From Apostichopus californicus (Eukaryota; Echinodermata; Holothuroidea; Aspidochirotida; Stichopodidae), in assembly GCA_020650975.1 (NCBI GenBank), contig JAIPMN010005323.1, forward strand, positions 1 to 23,140: 23,140 nt of DNA, given 5' to 3'. Within the stretch, counting starts at the first letter, position 1, and the number at the start of each line of letters is the position of its first letter. Both the position numbers and the translations under genes were made by a program. The notes beneath the pieces were generated by a model that was not told the DNA's origin, made no database searches, and worked only from the letters and a program-made list of their open reading frames with translations. Shown in pieces: positions 9,061-18,974 of the stretch.

Positions 9061-9117
9061 ATGTATGCAACCATTAATATAAAACAGGACCAAGGACAAG
9101 GTGTTCTTGTATTACAG
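9061..9117 (+). CDS. Candidate alternative first exon or upstream ORF
   Basis: An ATG with A at -3 opens 19 codons (MYATINIKQDQGQGVLVLQ) that run without a stop into CAG|GTGAGT at 9118, an excellent donor, in phase 0. A strong acceptor lies at 9780-9785 (long T/C tract then CAG); reading on from 9786 gives 18 more codons and a stop at 9840, a 37-residue upstream ORF. Alternatively the exon may splice in phase 0 to the acceptor at 11479. It may thus be 5' UTR or a real alternative start; sequence alone does not decide. Confidence 0.35.
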
Positions 9118-10380
9118 GTGAGTGATCTTTTATCCATACATCAGATAGCCGATTTAGACAGGCCTATATGAAATAAGGTTGGTGTAGCCCATAGCCTATT
9201 AAACATTGGCCTAGAGTAGACCATATTGGCCTAGGGCCTATGCTGACAATGCAACAAATTACATGTACAGTAATAATTATAAATATAATGGTGATATATA
9301 CATATCCACCCAGAAGGTGCTCAAGGCGCAGGAGAGAGAGAGAGAGAAAAGAAAGCAAAAAAACAAAATGAATGAACAAAGAATTATTGGTAAACATTGA
9401 TGAATGCGTTTTTTGAAGAAAGTGAGGGAAGCAGGGCCGGTTCATTGTGAACATAAAATACGATACTGCAAGGCAAAATGAAATAGGCTTTGAGATAAGA
9501 TTTCTTGATAGGTCTAGAAGTGAGAGAGGAAGATGTATTTTCAAATTTAGGCATTTTACCAAAATTTATTTATTATTATTTTGAGTTGTTCATTAATGTT
9601 TCCAAAAACATTCAATGTTCTTTGAAGAACACATCATGATTTCTGATTATTTTCCTTTAAAAAATATATAAATGATGAAGTGTTTGAGAGATATATTCCA
9701 CTGACCCAGTATAAAGGCTATACTTACTGCATTATTTATACATGGTGGGCACTTTTTTCAATGGATTTTTTTCTTTCTTTTACAGACTGTTGTGATGCTT
9801 TTGTCTTTACGAGGTTTACAAGGATCATTACAATGTAGTTAACTTAACATACAATAATTAACTCAGGGATTACAATCATCTTTCATTGATATTCGACTGG
9901 ATCTTCAAGCTTTCCTGGACCTATATCTGATACCTTGACTTCGAACAGTGATTTTTGTCTAACAGGATTTTATTTTCTGCTTTGAAGCTTCTGAACCTTG
10001 ACTGACCATAGCTTCTCTGACAAGTAGAGTACTGACCATTTCTGCTGTGGGACAGAGCAAAATCAGTGAATACATATCAAAGTTTGCATAAAGAAACTTA
10101 CATCTTGAAAATAATATTAGTGCCGGTACACTACACTAATTCAGGGAGAGAGACTTTCTACATTCTGAATATTTCAAGAAGTCCATTGAGGGATGTCCAA
10201 ACAATATTAATTGATAGATTACTTATCCAGTGTGATGAATATTAGACAGTTGCCACTAAGACATTTCTATTATAAATATTAGTAATTTGTGGTGACATCT
10301 GTTTCCTATATGAAATAAAGGAAACAAGGAATAGCTTCGAAAATTATCTGTTGAGTGAGAAACAAACAGAAGACTTTACA
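9118..10380 (+). other. Intron and probable 5' UTR upstream of the coding start
   Basis: 9118-9785 is a probable intron containing a GA microsatellite at about 9330-9350. 9786-10380 may be 5' UTR of the exon carrying the ATG at 10381; it holds several upstream ATGs, so another start site or an internal intron is possible. AAACAAACAG ending at 10366 could be an acceptor close to the ATG. There is no other coding signal. Confidence 0.35.
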
Positions 10381-10391
10381 ATGGCTCAGTG
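10381..10391 (+). CDS. Unknown gene, coding exon 1 (start codon)
   Basis: ATGGCTCAGTG directly precedes the consensus donor GTAAGT at 10392. The ATG has A at -3 and G at +4. The exon leaves two bases of a codon, which the first base of the 11479 exon completes as TGT (Cys), opening the long lysine/glutamate-rich frame there. Choice of start rests on this phase match. Confidence 0.6.
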
Positions 10392-10460
10392 GTAAGTACA
10401 TGTTTGCCTCAAATTATGTATAACAGAGCTTTTTACATTTTAATTTAAGTTGTACTATAG

Positions 10461-10620
10461 GCAGGGGCATAGCTCTATATGTCTGCTTGTAGGGGGCTTT
10501 CATGCTTTTCAGGGAACAGGCATGGACTATTTATAAAAAAAATTACATTTCCCTAAATTTTTTTTTCTTAGGGGTGAGGGGTAAAAATTTAGGGGCGAAC
10601 AGATATTGGGGGACCTATAG
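10461..10620. mobile_element. Possible decayed hAT-like fragment
   Basis: CAGGGGCATAGCTC near 10462 resembles the CAGGGGCGTAGCCAG end found at 4115. It is followed by G-rich sequence containing TTAGGGG twice (about 10568-10595). CTATAG flanks both sides (near 10455 and 10614), but no matching right-hand inverted repeat is visible. This could be a truncated copy or chance. Confidence 0.3.
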
Positions 10621-10772
10621 TTCTGACTGTAGGAGATAATGCTACCCTTGAGTACAGTTGCATTGCTAATCGTATGTCCTGATATCTATAATGCAATAAA
10701 CAATTCTTTAAAAGGTAGAAAATTCATCAATAAAATGCCATCAAATATATTCAAAATGTCGATGACGGTAAC

Positions 10773-11224
10773 TGATGTTCAATCCACAACAATCATTTTA
10801 AGGTCTCCCTCAATGTATGTTCCCCTTGGAGATGTCTGAATTCATGTTGTATCTAACACCTTAGAGCAATGTCAGGGGATGGTAGTGATGTTCAATCCAC
10901 AACAATCATAGGTCTCCCTCAATGTATGTTCCCCTTGGAGATGTCTGAATTCATGTTGTACCTAACACCTTAGAGCAATGTCAGGGAATGGTAGTGATGT
11001 TCAATCCACAACAAACATGTTATGGTCTCCCTCAATGTATGTTCCCCTTGGAGATGTCTGAATTCATGTTGTATCTAACACCTTGAGCAATGTCAGGGGA
11101 TGGTAGTGATGTTTTATCCACAACAAACATGTTAAGGTCTCCCTCAATGTATGTTCCCCTTGGAGATGTCTGAATTCATGTTGTATATAAACCTAACACC
11201 TTAGAGCAATGGCAGGGGATGTTA
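10773..11224. repeat. Tandem repeat, 4 copies of ~109-113 bp
   Basis: Copies begin with TGATGTTCAATCCACAACAA at 10773, 10886 and 10995, and in variant form at 11107. All contain GGTCTCCCTCAATGTATGTT and end near CAATGTCAGGGGATGGTAG. Identity is high, with small indels. The array sits in the first coding intron. A poly-G tract follows at about 11276-11293. Confidence 0.9.
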
Positions 11225-11478
11225 GTGAATGGTCAGTACATCTTGAATTTTTTACAACCTTTAGATACCATTATTTGGGGGGGGGGTGGGGGGATATATC
11301 ACAGACAACAGTCAAACTTGTGAACTTCTTGCAATGGTTGTTTATCCTATATTCCAAATCACCAATAGTTCCTGCGTATTCAATAAAGTAGATTCCAAGA
11401 ATACACTCCGAATAATATTAATAAAAAAATAAAAATTACTTAGGTAAAGGATATTATTGCTCATTTTTGTTTGTGCAG

Positions 11479-11617
11479 TTCAGAATCCACAATTCTGATG
11501 TCGAAAGAAGAGGAGAAGAAAATAGACATAGTGAAGGCAAAACACTGTCGGAAAAGTCTTCGCCTGAAGTATTACCAAGAGGCAGAGCAAGCATGGAAAT
11601 TAACTATTTTGAGGCAG
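11479..11617 (+). CDS. Unknown gene, coding exon 2 (Lys/Glu-rich helix)
   Basis: Acceptor TTTGTTTGTGCAG ends at 11478; donor CAG|GTAAGA follows 11617. In the frame set by exon 1 it encodes SESTILMSKEEEKK, then a basic/acidic stretch with KSLRLKYYQEAEQAWK, and ends ILRQ in phase 0. The pattern is that of a charged helix, possibly coiled coil. A second frame (starting FRIHNSD) is also open across the whole exon. Confidence 0.7.
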
Positions 11618-12329
11618 GTAAGAAGCTCTGTATTGTAAAATACAGTCAGAGTGAATCATATATTGTATGCAATGTTATAAATTAGTTCTGTCAACTTACT
11701 ACTGTACAAATACTGTAGACCTGTACACTGCTCTTTTCATACTGTACAGTACAGTATGTGTTAGATACTGTAGTCATCAACAGTTTAAAATCCCATTGTC
11801 CTAATTTGCCCACATTTTCTTTTGCAAATTTGTCTTTAGTTGAAATTAATTGGCTCCCTAGATCCTACTCTTATCCACCAAGGTTTAGATCAACAAATAT
11901 CCTGGCATATTTGTTTTAACATTATATGTGTGTGATTCTTGCACACAGATTGGATACTGTACATGTCGTATGTGACTAGAACAAGGGCGAAAATGTTTGG
12001 TATCCAACAACTGTGATTTCAGAAACATTGCACTCTAAGAGAATAAGTTTGGATTTGTTGGCATATCATCATATTGGTTTTTGGGAAATTAATCAAGTGA
12101 TGTTATTATTGTTTTGTTGTATTAATGCGTGCTCAATTTGTCTGACAGGCAGCTAGTTTTATCAGTCTTCCAATGCCGTTGGGACACACTGAGGGGAGCT
12201 GACCCTTACCTGGAATGAAACCAAGTGCATCTCTGTAATAAGTGATATATAATAAAAATTAAAATGCACTATAGACATTGTAACATAATAATTGTTCTTC
12301 ATATTGATTTCTTCCAAAACATTTCTAAG
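11618..12329 (+). other. Intron between coding exons 2 and 3
   Basis: It begins GTAAGA and ends TTTCTAAG. It is AT-rich with scattered TACTGTA motifs around 11698-11772, and no open frame or organised repeat of note. Confidence 0.55.
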
Positions 12330-12515
12330 GGACTTTCCAATGCAGGGAATGTAAATGCAGATGCACAGAAAGAGAAAACTGGAAAAGACCCACCAATCAA
12401 AAGGGGAACTGAAACTAAAGATACAAGTCCGTATGATGTTTTGGGCAAATGGGAGGACACTTTCAAAGCTGAGAGTTCAAATGGAGAATTTAGCTTTCTC
12501 TTAAATGAATCAAAG
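12330..12515 (+). CDS. Unknown gene, coding exon 3
   Basis: It is 62 codons in phase 0, ending NESK|GTAAGC. The first half is polar and probably disordered (GNVNADAQKEKTGKDPP). The second half is more ordered, with a tryptophan-containing segment (PYDVLGKWEDTFK) and GEFSFLLNESK. The chosen acceptor is the AAG at 12327-12329, matching the phase of exon 2; a CAG at 12343-12345 would instead fit the other frame of exon 2. Confidence 0.8.
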
Positions 12516-12564
12516 GTAAGCCTACAGTTACTGTATACAGGGCAGTTGTTCTAGGAATTCCCCC

Positions 12565-12574
12565 NNNNNNNNNN
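12565..12574. other. Assembly gap (10 N) in a poly-C tract
   Basis: Ten Ns are flanked by CCCC on the left and 16 C on the right. The true length of the homopolymer, and possibly more sequence, is missing. It lies in the intron 50 bases after coding exon 3, so no exon is evidently damaged. Confidence 0.95.
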
Positions 12575-12962
12575 CCCCCCCCCCCCCCCCGGCCTTTATT
12601 GAAGCTCACAGTTTGCAAACAGGGAATTTTGTTGGGGGAGTTACAGTATTTATTTATAAACAAAATGTTTCTTGAGTCATATGCCTACAGTAGCTGTATT
12701 TGCTTAATATTGTTAATTCAGTTAATGTTTGTTATTCATTTACATCTATGTACTACCTTGATTTTAATTAAAAATAATACTAAAAACAGGTCAGCATGGA
12801 TTGCTTGCAATACTTCTTTCAAATGTCAAAATATATAATTTAGGCAATTTACTTTTACTGTATAGTAGCAATGATGTAAAATAATAACCTTGAAAGATCT
12901 TGTTTGGTAAGTCAGTAATATAACAATGCATGAATGGTATAAAGTGCAATCATTATCACTTA
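12575..12962 (+). other. Part of the intron after coding exon 3
   Basis: AT-rich sequence between the gap and the minisatellite, with no coding exon or repeat recognised. Confidence 0.45.
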
Positions 12963-12986
12963 AAGGCTACTGCATGTGTAGTTGAC

Positions 12987-13496
12987 CAGACCTGTCAACC
13001 TGTTTGACCCCAAAATAGGGCCAAAAAATAGGGAGAACAAGGGGAAAATAGGGAGGTTGGTAATTTTCAACTGAAATGATGTAAATACTCCTAAATAAGT
13101 ATAGTCTACTTATATACAGTGAGAGAATCATCCAATCAGTGTTTCTTGTTGTAGTTTACAGCAGCTCGCTTCGCTTTCTACAGGTTTTTTTTAGTAGAGC
13201 TTCCATTTGAAACAGGGAACAGTGGACTCTGGGTACTGTGACTTCATGGCTAGTATGCTAGATAGAGTCCCATCAAGCTTGAGCCTTACCGACTGTCTGT
13301 CTTGTTCTTGCGAACTACACTGAATAGCCTAAAGCTTTACTGTGGGGAATTACTAAGCATACCTGACTAATTGTTTGCTATTTTCAGAAATGTCACAAGT
13401 GATGAAACATTAAAAACCGGGAGAATAGAATATGAACCGGGGGGCCGGGAGAATCGGGTAAAAACCAGGAGTCTACCGGGAGAGTTGACGGGTCTG
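12987..13496. mobile_element. MITE (510 bp) inserted in the minisatellite
   Basis: Imperfect terminal inverted repeats: CAGACCTGTCAAC at 12987-12999 and GTTGACGGGTCTG at 13484-13496, 12 of 13 paired. The ends carry G-rich, hairpin-poor tracts (AATAGGGAGAACAAGGGG on the left; GGGGGGCCGGGAGAATCGGG on the right). Flanks are minisatellite on both sides, with GTTGAC on the left and GTTAAC on the right, so the target duplication is imperfect. The CAG end suggests hAT type. Confidence 0.7.
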
Positions 13497-13632
13497 CGTT
13501 AACTGCAGAGTAGGCTGCAGCCAGGGTAGGCTGCTGCATGTATAGTTTGCTGTGTACTGTAGGCTGCTGCATGTATAGTTTTACTGTGCAGTGTAGGCTG
13601 CTGCATTGTATAGTTTAACTGTGCAGTGTAGG

Positions 13633-14127
13633 GGTGTACCCCTACCCTTTGGAAAAATTTTCGTATTTTTGACTGCCTAGATGCAAAATGGTGCATTCTT
13701 TTTCAGTTTCTCTGAGTAATTTTATATCTTGAGAATTTCATCATCATATATATATATATTATTGAACTCATCAAGCATGACAATTCTCAACAAAGACTTT
13801 TCTTGAATCGATGAAAGTAATCACTTGCTAACATAATTGAACATTTATATCGGAAATTGAAGCGCACTTCTCAATCTCTAGCTAGCGTATGCGTAGGGGC
13901 ACTTATCGGTTAAACAGTGGATGCTAGACGAAACCAAAAATATTTTAATTATGCCGCCAACCTGATTTTAGACCTAGGTTTATATGGATTTCGCTCCATG
14001 GTTGCACACACGGTTTTTCGGAGATTGTTTGTAGATTGCGTGTGATAAAGTGCACATAGCGTGTGAGCGTGTGAAGGGCTGGAAATGCGTGTGTCACACG
14101 CCAAATGCGTGTGAGTTGGAATGTCTG
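13633..14127. mobile_element. Second insertion in the minisatellite, type unclear
   Basis: Non-repeat sequence of 495 bp is flanked by AGTGTAGG on both sides (13625-13632 and 14128-14135), consistent with an 8-bp target duplication, although AGTGTAGG is also part of the minisatellite unit. The right portion repeats GCGTGTG motifs (14036-14113) and its end read in reverse begins CAGACATTCCAACTC, resembling an hAT end. The left end shows no matching inverted repeat, so it may be truncated. An (AT)n run lies near 13746-13760. Confidence 0.5.
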
Positions 14128-14765
14128 AGTGTAGGCTGCTGCATGTTTAGTTTTACTGTGTAGTGTATATAGGCTGCTGCAGTATGGTTGACTGTGTAGG
14201 GTAATCTACTGCATGTATAGTTGACTGTCTAGTGTAGGCTGCTGCATCTGTAGTTGACTGTACAAGGGTATATAGGCTGCTGCATGCATCATTTGCTGTG
14301 TACTGTAAGCTACTGCATTGTATAGTTTTACTGTGTAGTGTAGGCTGCTGCAGTATGGTTGACTGTGTACAGTAGGGTAAGCTACTGCATTGTATAGTTT
14401 TACTGTGCAGTGTAGGCTGCTGCATGTATAGTTTTACTGTGTAGTGTAGGCTGCTGCATTGTATAGTTTTACTGTGCAGTGTAGGCTGCTGCATTGTATA
14501 GTTTTACTGTGTAGTGTAGGCTGCTGCATGTATAGTTTTACTGTGTAGTGTAGGCTGCTGCATTGTATAGTTTTAATGTGTAGTGTAGGCTGCTGCATGT
14601 ATAGTTGACTGTGTAGTATAGGCTGCTGCAGTATGGTTGACTGTAGGGTAATTCTACTGCATGTATAGTTTACTGTGTAGTGTAGGCTGCTGCATCTATA
14701 GTACTGTGTGCAATGGTAGGCTGCTGCATGTATATATAGTTGACTGTGTATATAATGTAGAGTAC

Positions 14766-15099
14766 TGTAGCAGAGTGTAGAGTAGTTTCATTTCTGTTAA
14801 GATTATATGTTTCATTCCTTTTATCCATGATATGCTAAAGAAGGCTGTTTAGTTTTAAGTGGTTGCTGGTTCTCTTGAGACAATTTGACACTCCCCAAGA
14901 TAATGTTCCACTAACTGGCCTACCTTTAGCCCTGCAGATTAGTGGATAGTAATCCCACCCTCAATCCATCCTACTCACTATATCAACACCCCCCCATTCC
15001 CCTATCCCCTCCCTTTCCTTTCTTTTATAGGTTTGCACAAATTTACAACCTCTTCTACTCACAACTTATTTTCAAAAACGTAATCATCTCTTTGCACAG
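14766..15099 (+). other. Intron end before coding exon 4
   Basis: A pyrimidine-rich segment (about 14980-15030, CCCC- and CCTTTCCTTTC-type) leads to the acceptor TCTCTTTGCACAG ending at 15099. No other feature is recognised. Confidence 0.5.
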
Positions 15100-15154
15100 G
15101 TTACACTACAAGAACTGCTGAAAGATGAACCTATCAGAAGAAGCCACCAGAAAG
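15100..15154 (+). CDS. Unknown gene, coding exon 4
   Basis: Acceptor TTTGCACAG and donor AAAG|GTATAC. It encodes 18 codons, VTLQELLKDEPIRRSHQK, plus one base (phase 1). It follows NESK of exon 3 smoothly in frame. The larger open frame over 15125-15469 is in another frame and contains a proline-rich translation of CT-rich DNA, so I discount it. Confidence 0.8.
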
Positions 15155-15616
15155 GTATACAGTAATTTATTGGGTCAGAAAGGGAGGGCTGTAGCAGCTG
15201 CAAAATCCCATGCAGCAAGGCTGAATCAATGTTATCACAACAGTTACAGTAGTTCAGAATCTCATCTCGCCAGATCAGCAATTCCTATATGGTGTGAAAC
15301 TTCAGAGCACAGAAGAATACGTCCTATGTATGCAGCTGCCGTTCTGAAGGATACTGTAACTCCCCCTCCCCTACCTCCCCCACACCCCACCAACACCCCC
15401 AGTATATCCTACTATACATGGTACCTTAATACTCCAAAGGCAATGTTTATACCCTCAGTGACAAATTGAAAAATACCGATGACATAGTTTGAGTATAAGT
15501 ACTTTATTGATCCTTCTCCCCTACTATTTTTTTTTTATTTCATGGGGACAGATGTTTTTCTCCAAATCTTCAATATCACCCTAGCTTTCATTGATATGTC
15601 TTCCTACTTTATTCAG

Positions 15617-15723
15617 CTAAGGCGAGAATAAGATGTTTGATTGTCCTCATCAACATGCAACATCAGCAAATTGCCAGGCAAACTGGAACTAAGGAACACC
15701 TGGCACTCTGTAAAGCTGTAGAG
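15617..15723 (+). CDS. Unknown gene, coding exon 5
   Basis: Acceptor TTTATTCAG, donor GAG|GTAATT. Two bases complete an Ala codon from exon 4, then 35 codons follow, including RIRCLIVLINMQHQQIAR and TKEHLALCKAVE. A hydrophobic helix-like core between basic residues suggests an ordered helical region. It ends in phase 0. Confidence 0.8.
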
Positions 15724-16315
15724 GTAATTATAACAATTTCATTCTGTAACAATTAAGAAATCTGGAAAATTGCCAAAAATTTGCAATAATCATCAAATTT
15801 GATTGAAAGAAGGTCATTAGATGGTGTCCAAGTTGGTCAACTACAGAAAATAAACCAATCTGATTAGAGTTGTTACTGATGTACGTAATGGAAACATCTT
15901 GGTAAACGTAGGAAGTTGGAATTAATGTGATGTAGGCTAACTATAATCCCATTTCAAGTCTAAAACTTCTATTTCCGTAATAGGCAAAAACATAGCATGT
16001 CTGCTTGCTTAAGTTGGTAAAATTGCAAGATGGTTTGCACCTTCTTCTTTTTTTTTCTTTATTTTTTGAGAGGGAGGGGGAGGGGTTTGGAGATGGGATA
16101 ATATGACATATTTTACTACTAGTTCATAGTTTGTATTAGAGTAACAACTTCTTTAATATCCCTGCTGTGTGTGTAGATTGTTCACAAATAATGACATTGT
16201 GTCAGGTTTTGGTTGCTGCACACTCAATATCTTGGCCAACAACCTACTGTATACAGCTACAGTAATCATCAAACTAAAATAGTATTTAAGCAGAACTTCT
16301 TTGTGCACTGCAGAT
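15724..16315 (+). other. Intron between exon 5 and the satellite block
   Basis: AT-rich, with a polypyrimidine run at about 16041-16066 followed at once by a purine-rich run (GAGAGGGAGGGGGAGGGG). No exon signal is seen. Confidence 0.5.
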
Positions 16316-17697
16316 TGCATTAAGCATGATAGTCTGTATCTACAGACCTGTGTGTCTAGCCCAGCTTGGGCTCGTCATCAAAGGTTTACTAGGCTCATAA
16401 AGCATGATAGTCTGTATCCATAGGACTGTGTGTCTAGCCAAGCTTGGCCCATCATCTAAGGTTTACTAGGATCATTAAGCATGATAGTCTGTATGTATAG
16501 GACTGTGTGTCTACTGTAGCTATAAGCTTGGGCCCATCATTAAGCCAAGGTTTACTAGGATCATTAAGCATGATAGTCTGTATCCATAGGACTGTGTGTC
16601 TAGCCAAGCTTGGGCCTGTCATCAAAGGTTTACTAGGCTCATTAAGCATGATAGTCTGTATGTATAGGACTGTGTGTCTACTGTAGCTATAAGCTTGGGC
16701 CCATCATTAAGCCAAGGTTTACTAGGATCATTAAGCATGATAGTCTGTATCCATAGGACTGTGTGTCTAGCCAAGCTTGGGCCTGTCATCAAAGATTTAC
16801 TAGGCTCATTAAGCAGGATAGTCTGTATCTATAGGACTGTGTGTCTACTGTAGCTATAAGATTGGGCCCATCATTAAGCCAAGGTTTACTAGGATCATTA
16901 AGCATGATAGTCTGTATCCATAGGACTGTGTGTCTAGCCAAGCTTGGGCCTGTCATCAAAGGTTTACTAGGCTCATTAAGCATGATAGTCTGTATGTATA
17001 GGACTGTGTGTCTACTGTAGCTATAAGCTTGAGCCCATCATTAAGCCAAGGTTTACTAGGATCATTAAGCATGATAGTCTGTATCCATAGGACTGTGTGT
17101 CTAGCCAAGCTTGGGCCTGTCATCAAAGGTTTACTAGGCTCATTAAGCAGGATAGTCTGTATCTATAGGACTGTGTGTCTACTGTAGCTATAAGATTGGG
17201 CCCATCATTAAGCCAAGGTTTACTAGGATCATTAAGCATGATAGTCTGTATCCATAGGACTGTGTGTCTAGCCAAGCTTGGGCCTGTCATCAAAGTTTTA
17301 CTAGGCTCATTAAGCATGATAGTCTGTATGTATAGGACTGTGTGTCTACTGTAGCTATAAGCTTGGGCCCATCATTAAGCCAAGGTTAACTAGGCTCATA
17401 AAGCATGATAGTCTGTATCATATATGCTGTGTGTCTAGCCAAGATTGGGCCCGTCATCAAAGGTTTACTAGGCTCATTAAGCATGATAGTCTGTATGTAT
17501 AGGACTGTGTGACTACTGTAGCTATAAGCTTGGGCCCATCATTAAGCCAAGGTTTACTAGGCTCATTAAGCATGATAGTCTGTATCATAGGACTGTGTGT
17601 CTAGCCCAGCTTGGGCCATCATTATGCTCAAGTATAGTAGGCTCATTAAGCATGATAATCTGTATTCTATATGACTGTGTGTCTAGGTTCACTAGGC
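16316..17697. repeat. Satellite array of alternating 78- and 89-bp monomers (167-bp dimer)
   Basis: AGCATGATAGTCTGTAT (or close variants) recurs at 16323, 16401, 16478, 16567, 16645, 16734, 16812, 16901, 16979, 17068, 17146, 17235, 17313, 17402, 17480, 17569 and 17649. After the first two intervals (78, 77) the spacing alternates 89, 78, 89, 78 without a break until the last, 80. The 89-bp form carries CTACTGTAGCTATAAG and an AAGCC insertion; the 78-bp form carries CTAGCCAAGC. Variant 89-bp monomers (AGCAGGATAG) at 16812 and 17146 show a later 334-bp duplication. Open frames encoding MLNEPSKPLMTGPSLARHTV are repeat translations. Confidence 0.95.
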
Positions 17698-18585
17698 TCA
17701 CTTGGAGTAATGGTTACCTTATCTAGATGCAATGGTTAAGTGAGTTTTGTGGTACATCTGAAGAACTGACCTAATGTTCTGTGTATTAGACTATATAGTC
17801 CAGTCACTTTAATTGATCAGCCATGGTAACTTGGAGTAATGGTTACCTTATCTAGATGCAATGGTTAAGTGAGTTATGTGGTACATCTGAAGAACTGACC
17901 TAATGTTCTGTGTATTACACTATATAGTCCAGTCACTTTAATTGATCAGCCATGGTAACTTGGAGTAATGGTTACCTTACCTAGATGCAATGGTTAAGTT
18001 AGTCATGTGGTACATCTGAAGAACTGACCTAATAATCTGTGTATTAGACTATATAGTCCAGTCACTTTAATGGATGAGCCATGGTAACTTGGAGTAATGG
18101 TTACCTTACCTAGATGCAATGGTTAAGTTAGTCATGTGGTACATCTGAAGAACTGACGGTATTAGACTATATAGTCCAGTCACTTTAGTTCATGTGCCAT
18201 GGTTACTTGGAGTAAAGGTTACCTTACCTAGATGCAATGGTTAAGTTAGTCATGTGGTACATCTGAAGAACTGACCTAATGGTCTTTGTATTAGACTATA
18301 TCTAGTCCAGTCACTTTAATTGATGTGCCATGGTAACTTGGAGTAATGGTTACCTTACCTTGATGCAATGGTTAAGTAAGTCATGTGGTACATCTGAAGA
18401 ACTGACCTAATGGTCTTTGTATTAGACTATATATTCCAGTCACTTTAATTGATGTGCCCTGGTAACTTGGACTAATGGTTACCTTACCTTGATGCAATGG
18501 TTAAGTTAGTCATGTGGTACATCTGAGGAACTGACCTTATGACCTGTGAATTAGACTCAACTGTCCAGTCACTTTAAGTGAAGAC
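17698..18585. repeat. Satellite array, 7 copies of ~129 bp, abutting the 78/89-bp array
   Basis: CTTGGAGTAATGGTTACCTT or close variants start copies at 17701, 17830, 17959, 18088, 18206, 18337 and 18466 (periods 129, 129, 129, 118, 131, 129). Each carries TGGTACATCTGAAGAACTGA and AGTCCAGTCACTTTAA. One copy has an 11-bp deletion. The unit is unrelated to the preceding satellite, with no spacer between the arrays. Confidence 0.93.
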
Positions 18586-18899
18586 CTTCACTTGTTTAAA
18601 GGGTCATTTCATGTGTTTTAATGGTCTACAGCATACAGTATATCACTATGTCTTTCTAAAACATATCACATTCTGTGCCTAACATTTATGCCATGACAGC
18701 TTTTGTGCCTTATATTAAAACTATCAGTCTGTATATATTCATCCTTTCAGAAATTGCACGTTTAATTTAGTTTAGCTCTCTGTCCACAGACTGTAGCTTT
18801 GTTTTGCAGATAGAGCATACTTGAATTGAATATTACAGAAGTCAGTTTTGATAGTTTCAAACCCACTATGTGAGAATATTTCCAATTTTTTCAAAACAG
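18586..18899 (+). other. Intron end before coding exon 6
   Basis: AT-rich, ending in the acceptor TTTTTTCAAAACAG. No repeat or open frame is recognised. Confidence 0.5.
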
Positions 18900-18974
18900 G
18901 ATAAAAAAGCTTTACCTCAGATCACATTACATCAAAAGAATTCTTTGGAAGAAATCAGAACAGCAAAAACCAAG
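18900..18974 (+). CDS. Unknown gene, coding exon 6
   Basis: Twenty-five codons, phase 0 at both ends: DKKALPQITLHQKNSLEEIR followed by TAKTK, then donor AAG|GTAGGT. Polar and basic. The symmetric phase means this exon could be skipped without a frameshift. Confidence 0.75.

Larger units (their letters stand above)
12963..14765. repeat. 34-35-bp minisatellite, in pieces split by two insertions
   Basis: The unit is close to TAGGCTGCTGCATGTATAG plus TTTTACTGTGTAGTG, with variants (GCATTGTATAG, GCAGTATGGTTGAC). A lone unit lies at about 12965-12986, a short block at 13498-13632 and the main block at 14128-14765, with clear units 34-35 bp apart (for example at 14413, 14447 and 14482). The blocks are separated by insertions at 12987-13496 and 13633-14127. 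The repeated MQQPTLHSKTI-type open frames on the minus strand are translations of this repeat. Confidence 0.85.

Noticed and set aside
9164..9562. 132-residue minus-strand ORF with hydrophobic stretches
   Set aside because: It runs through a GA microsatellite (read as LSLSLL), has no recognisable domain, and lies in a likely intron on the opposite strand.
14153..14494. 113-residue minus-strand ORF with MQQPTLHSKTI repeats
   Set aside because: It is the translation of the 34-35-bp minisatellite; the period is close to a multiple of three only locally and there is no other coding signal. The same holds for 13499-13696.
15125..15469. 114-residue plus-strand ORF starting MNLSEEATRK
   Set aside because: It overlaps coding exon 4 in another frame and turns into a proline-rich translation of a CCT-rich intron tract. 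The exon 4 splice phases fit the other frame.
16452..17317. Three 64-65-residue minus-strand ORFs with near-identical MLNEPSK sequences
   Set aside because: They are translations of the 78/89-bp satellite, spaced by its 334-337-bp period.
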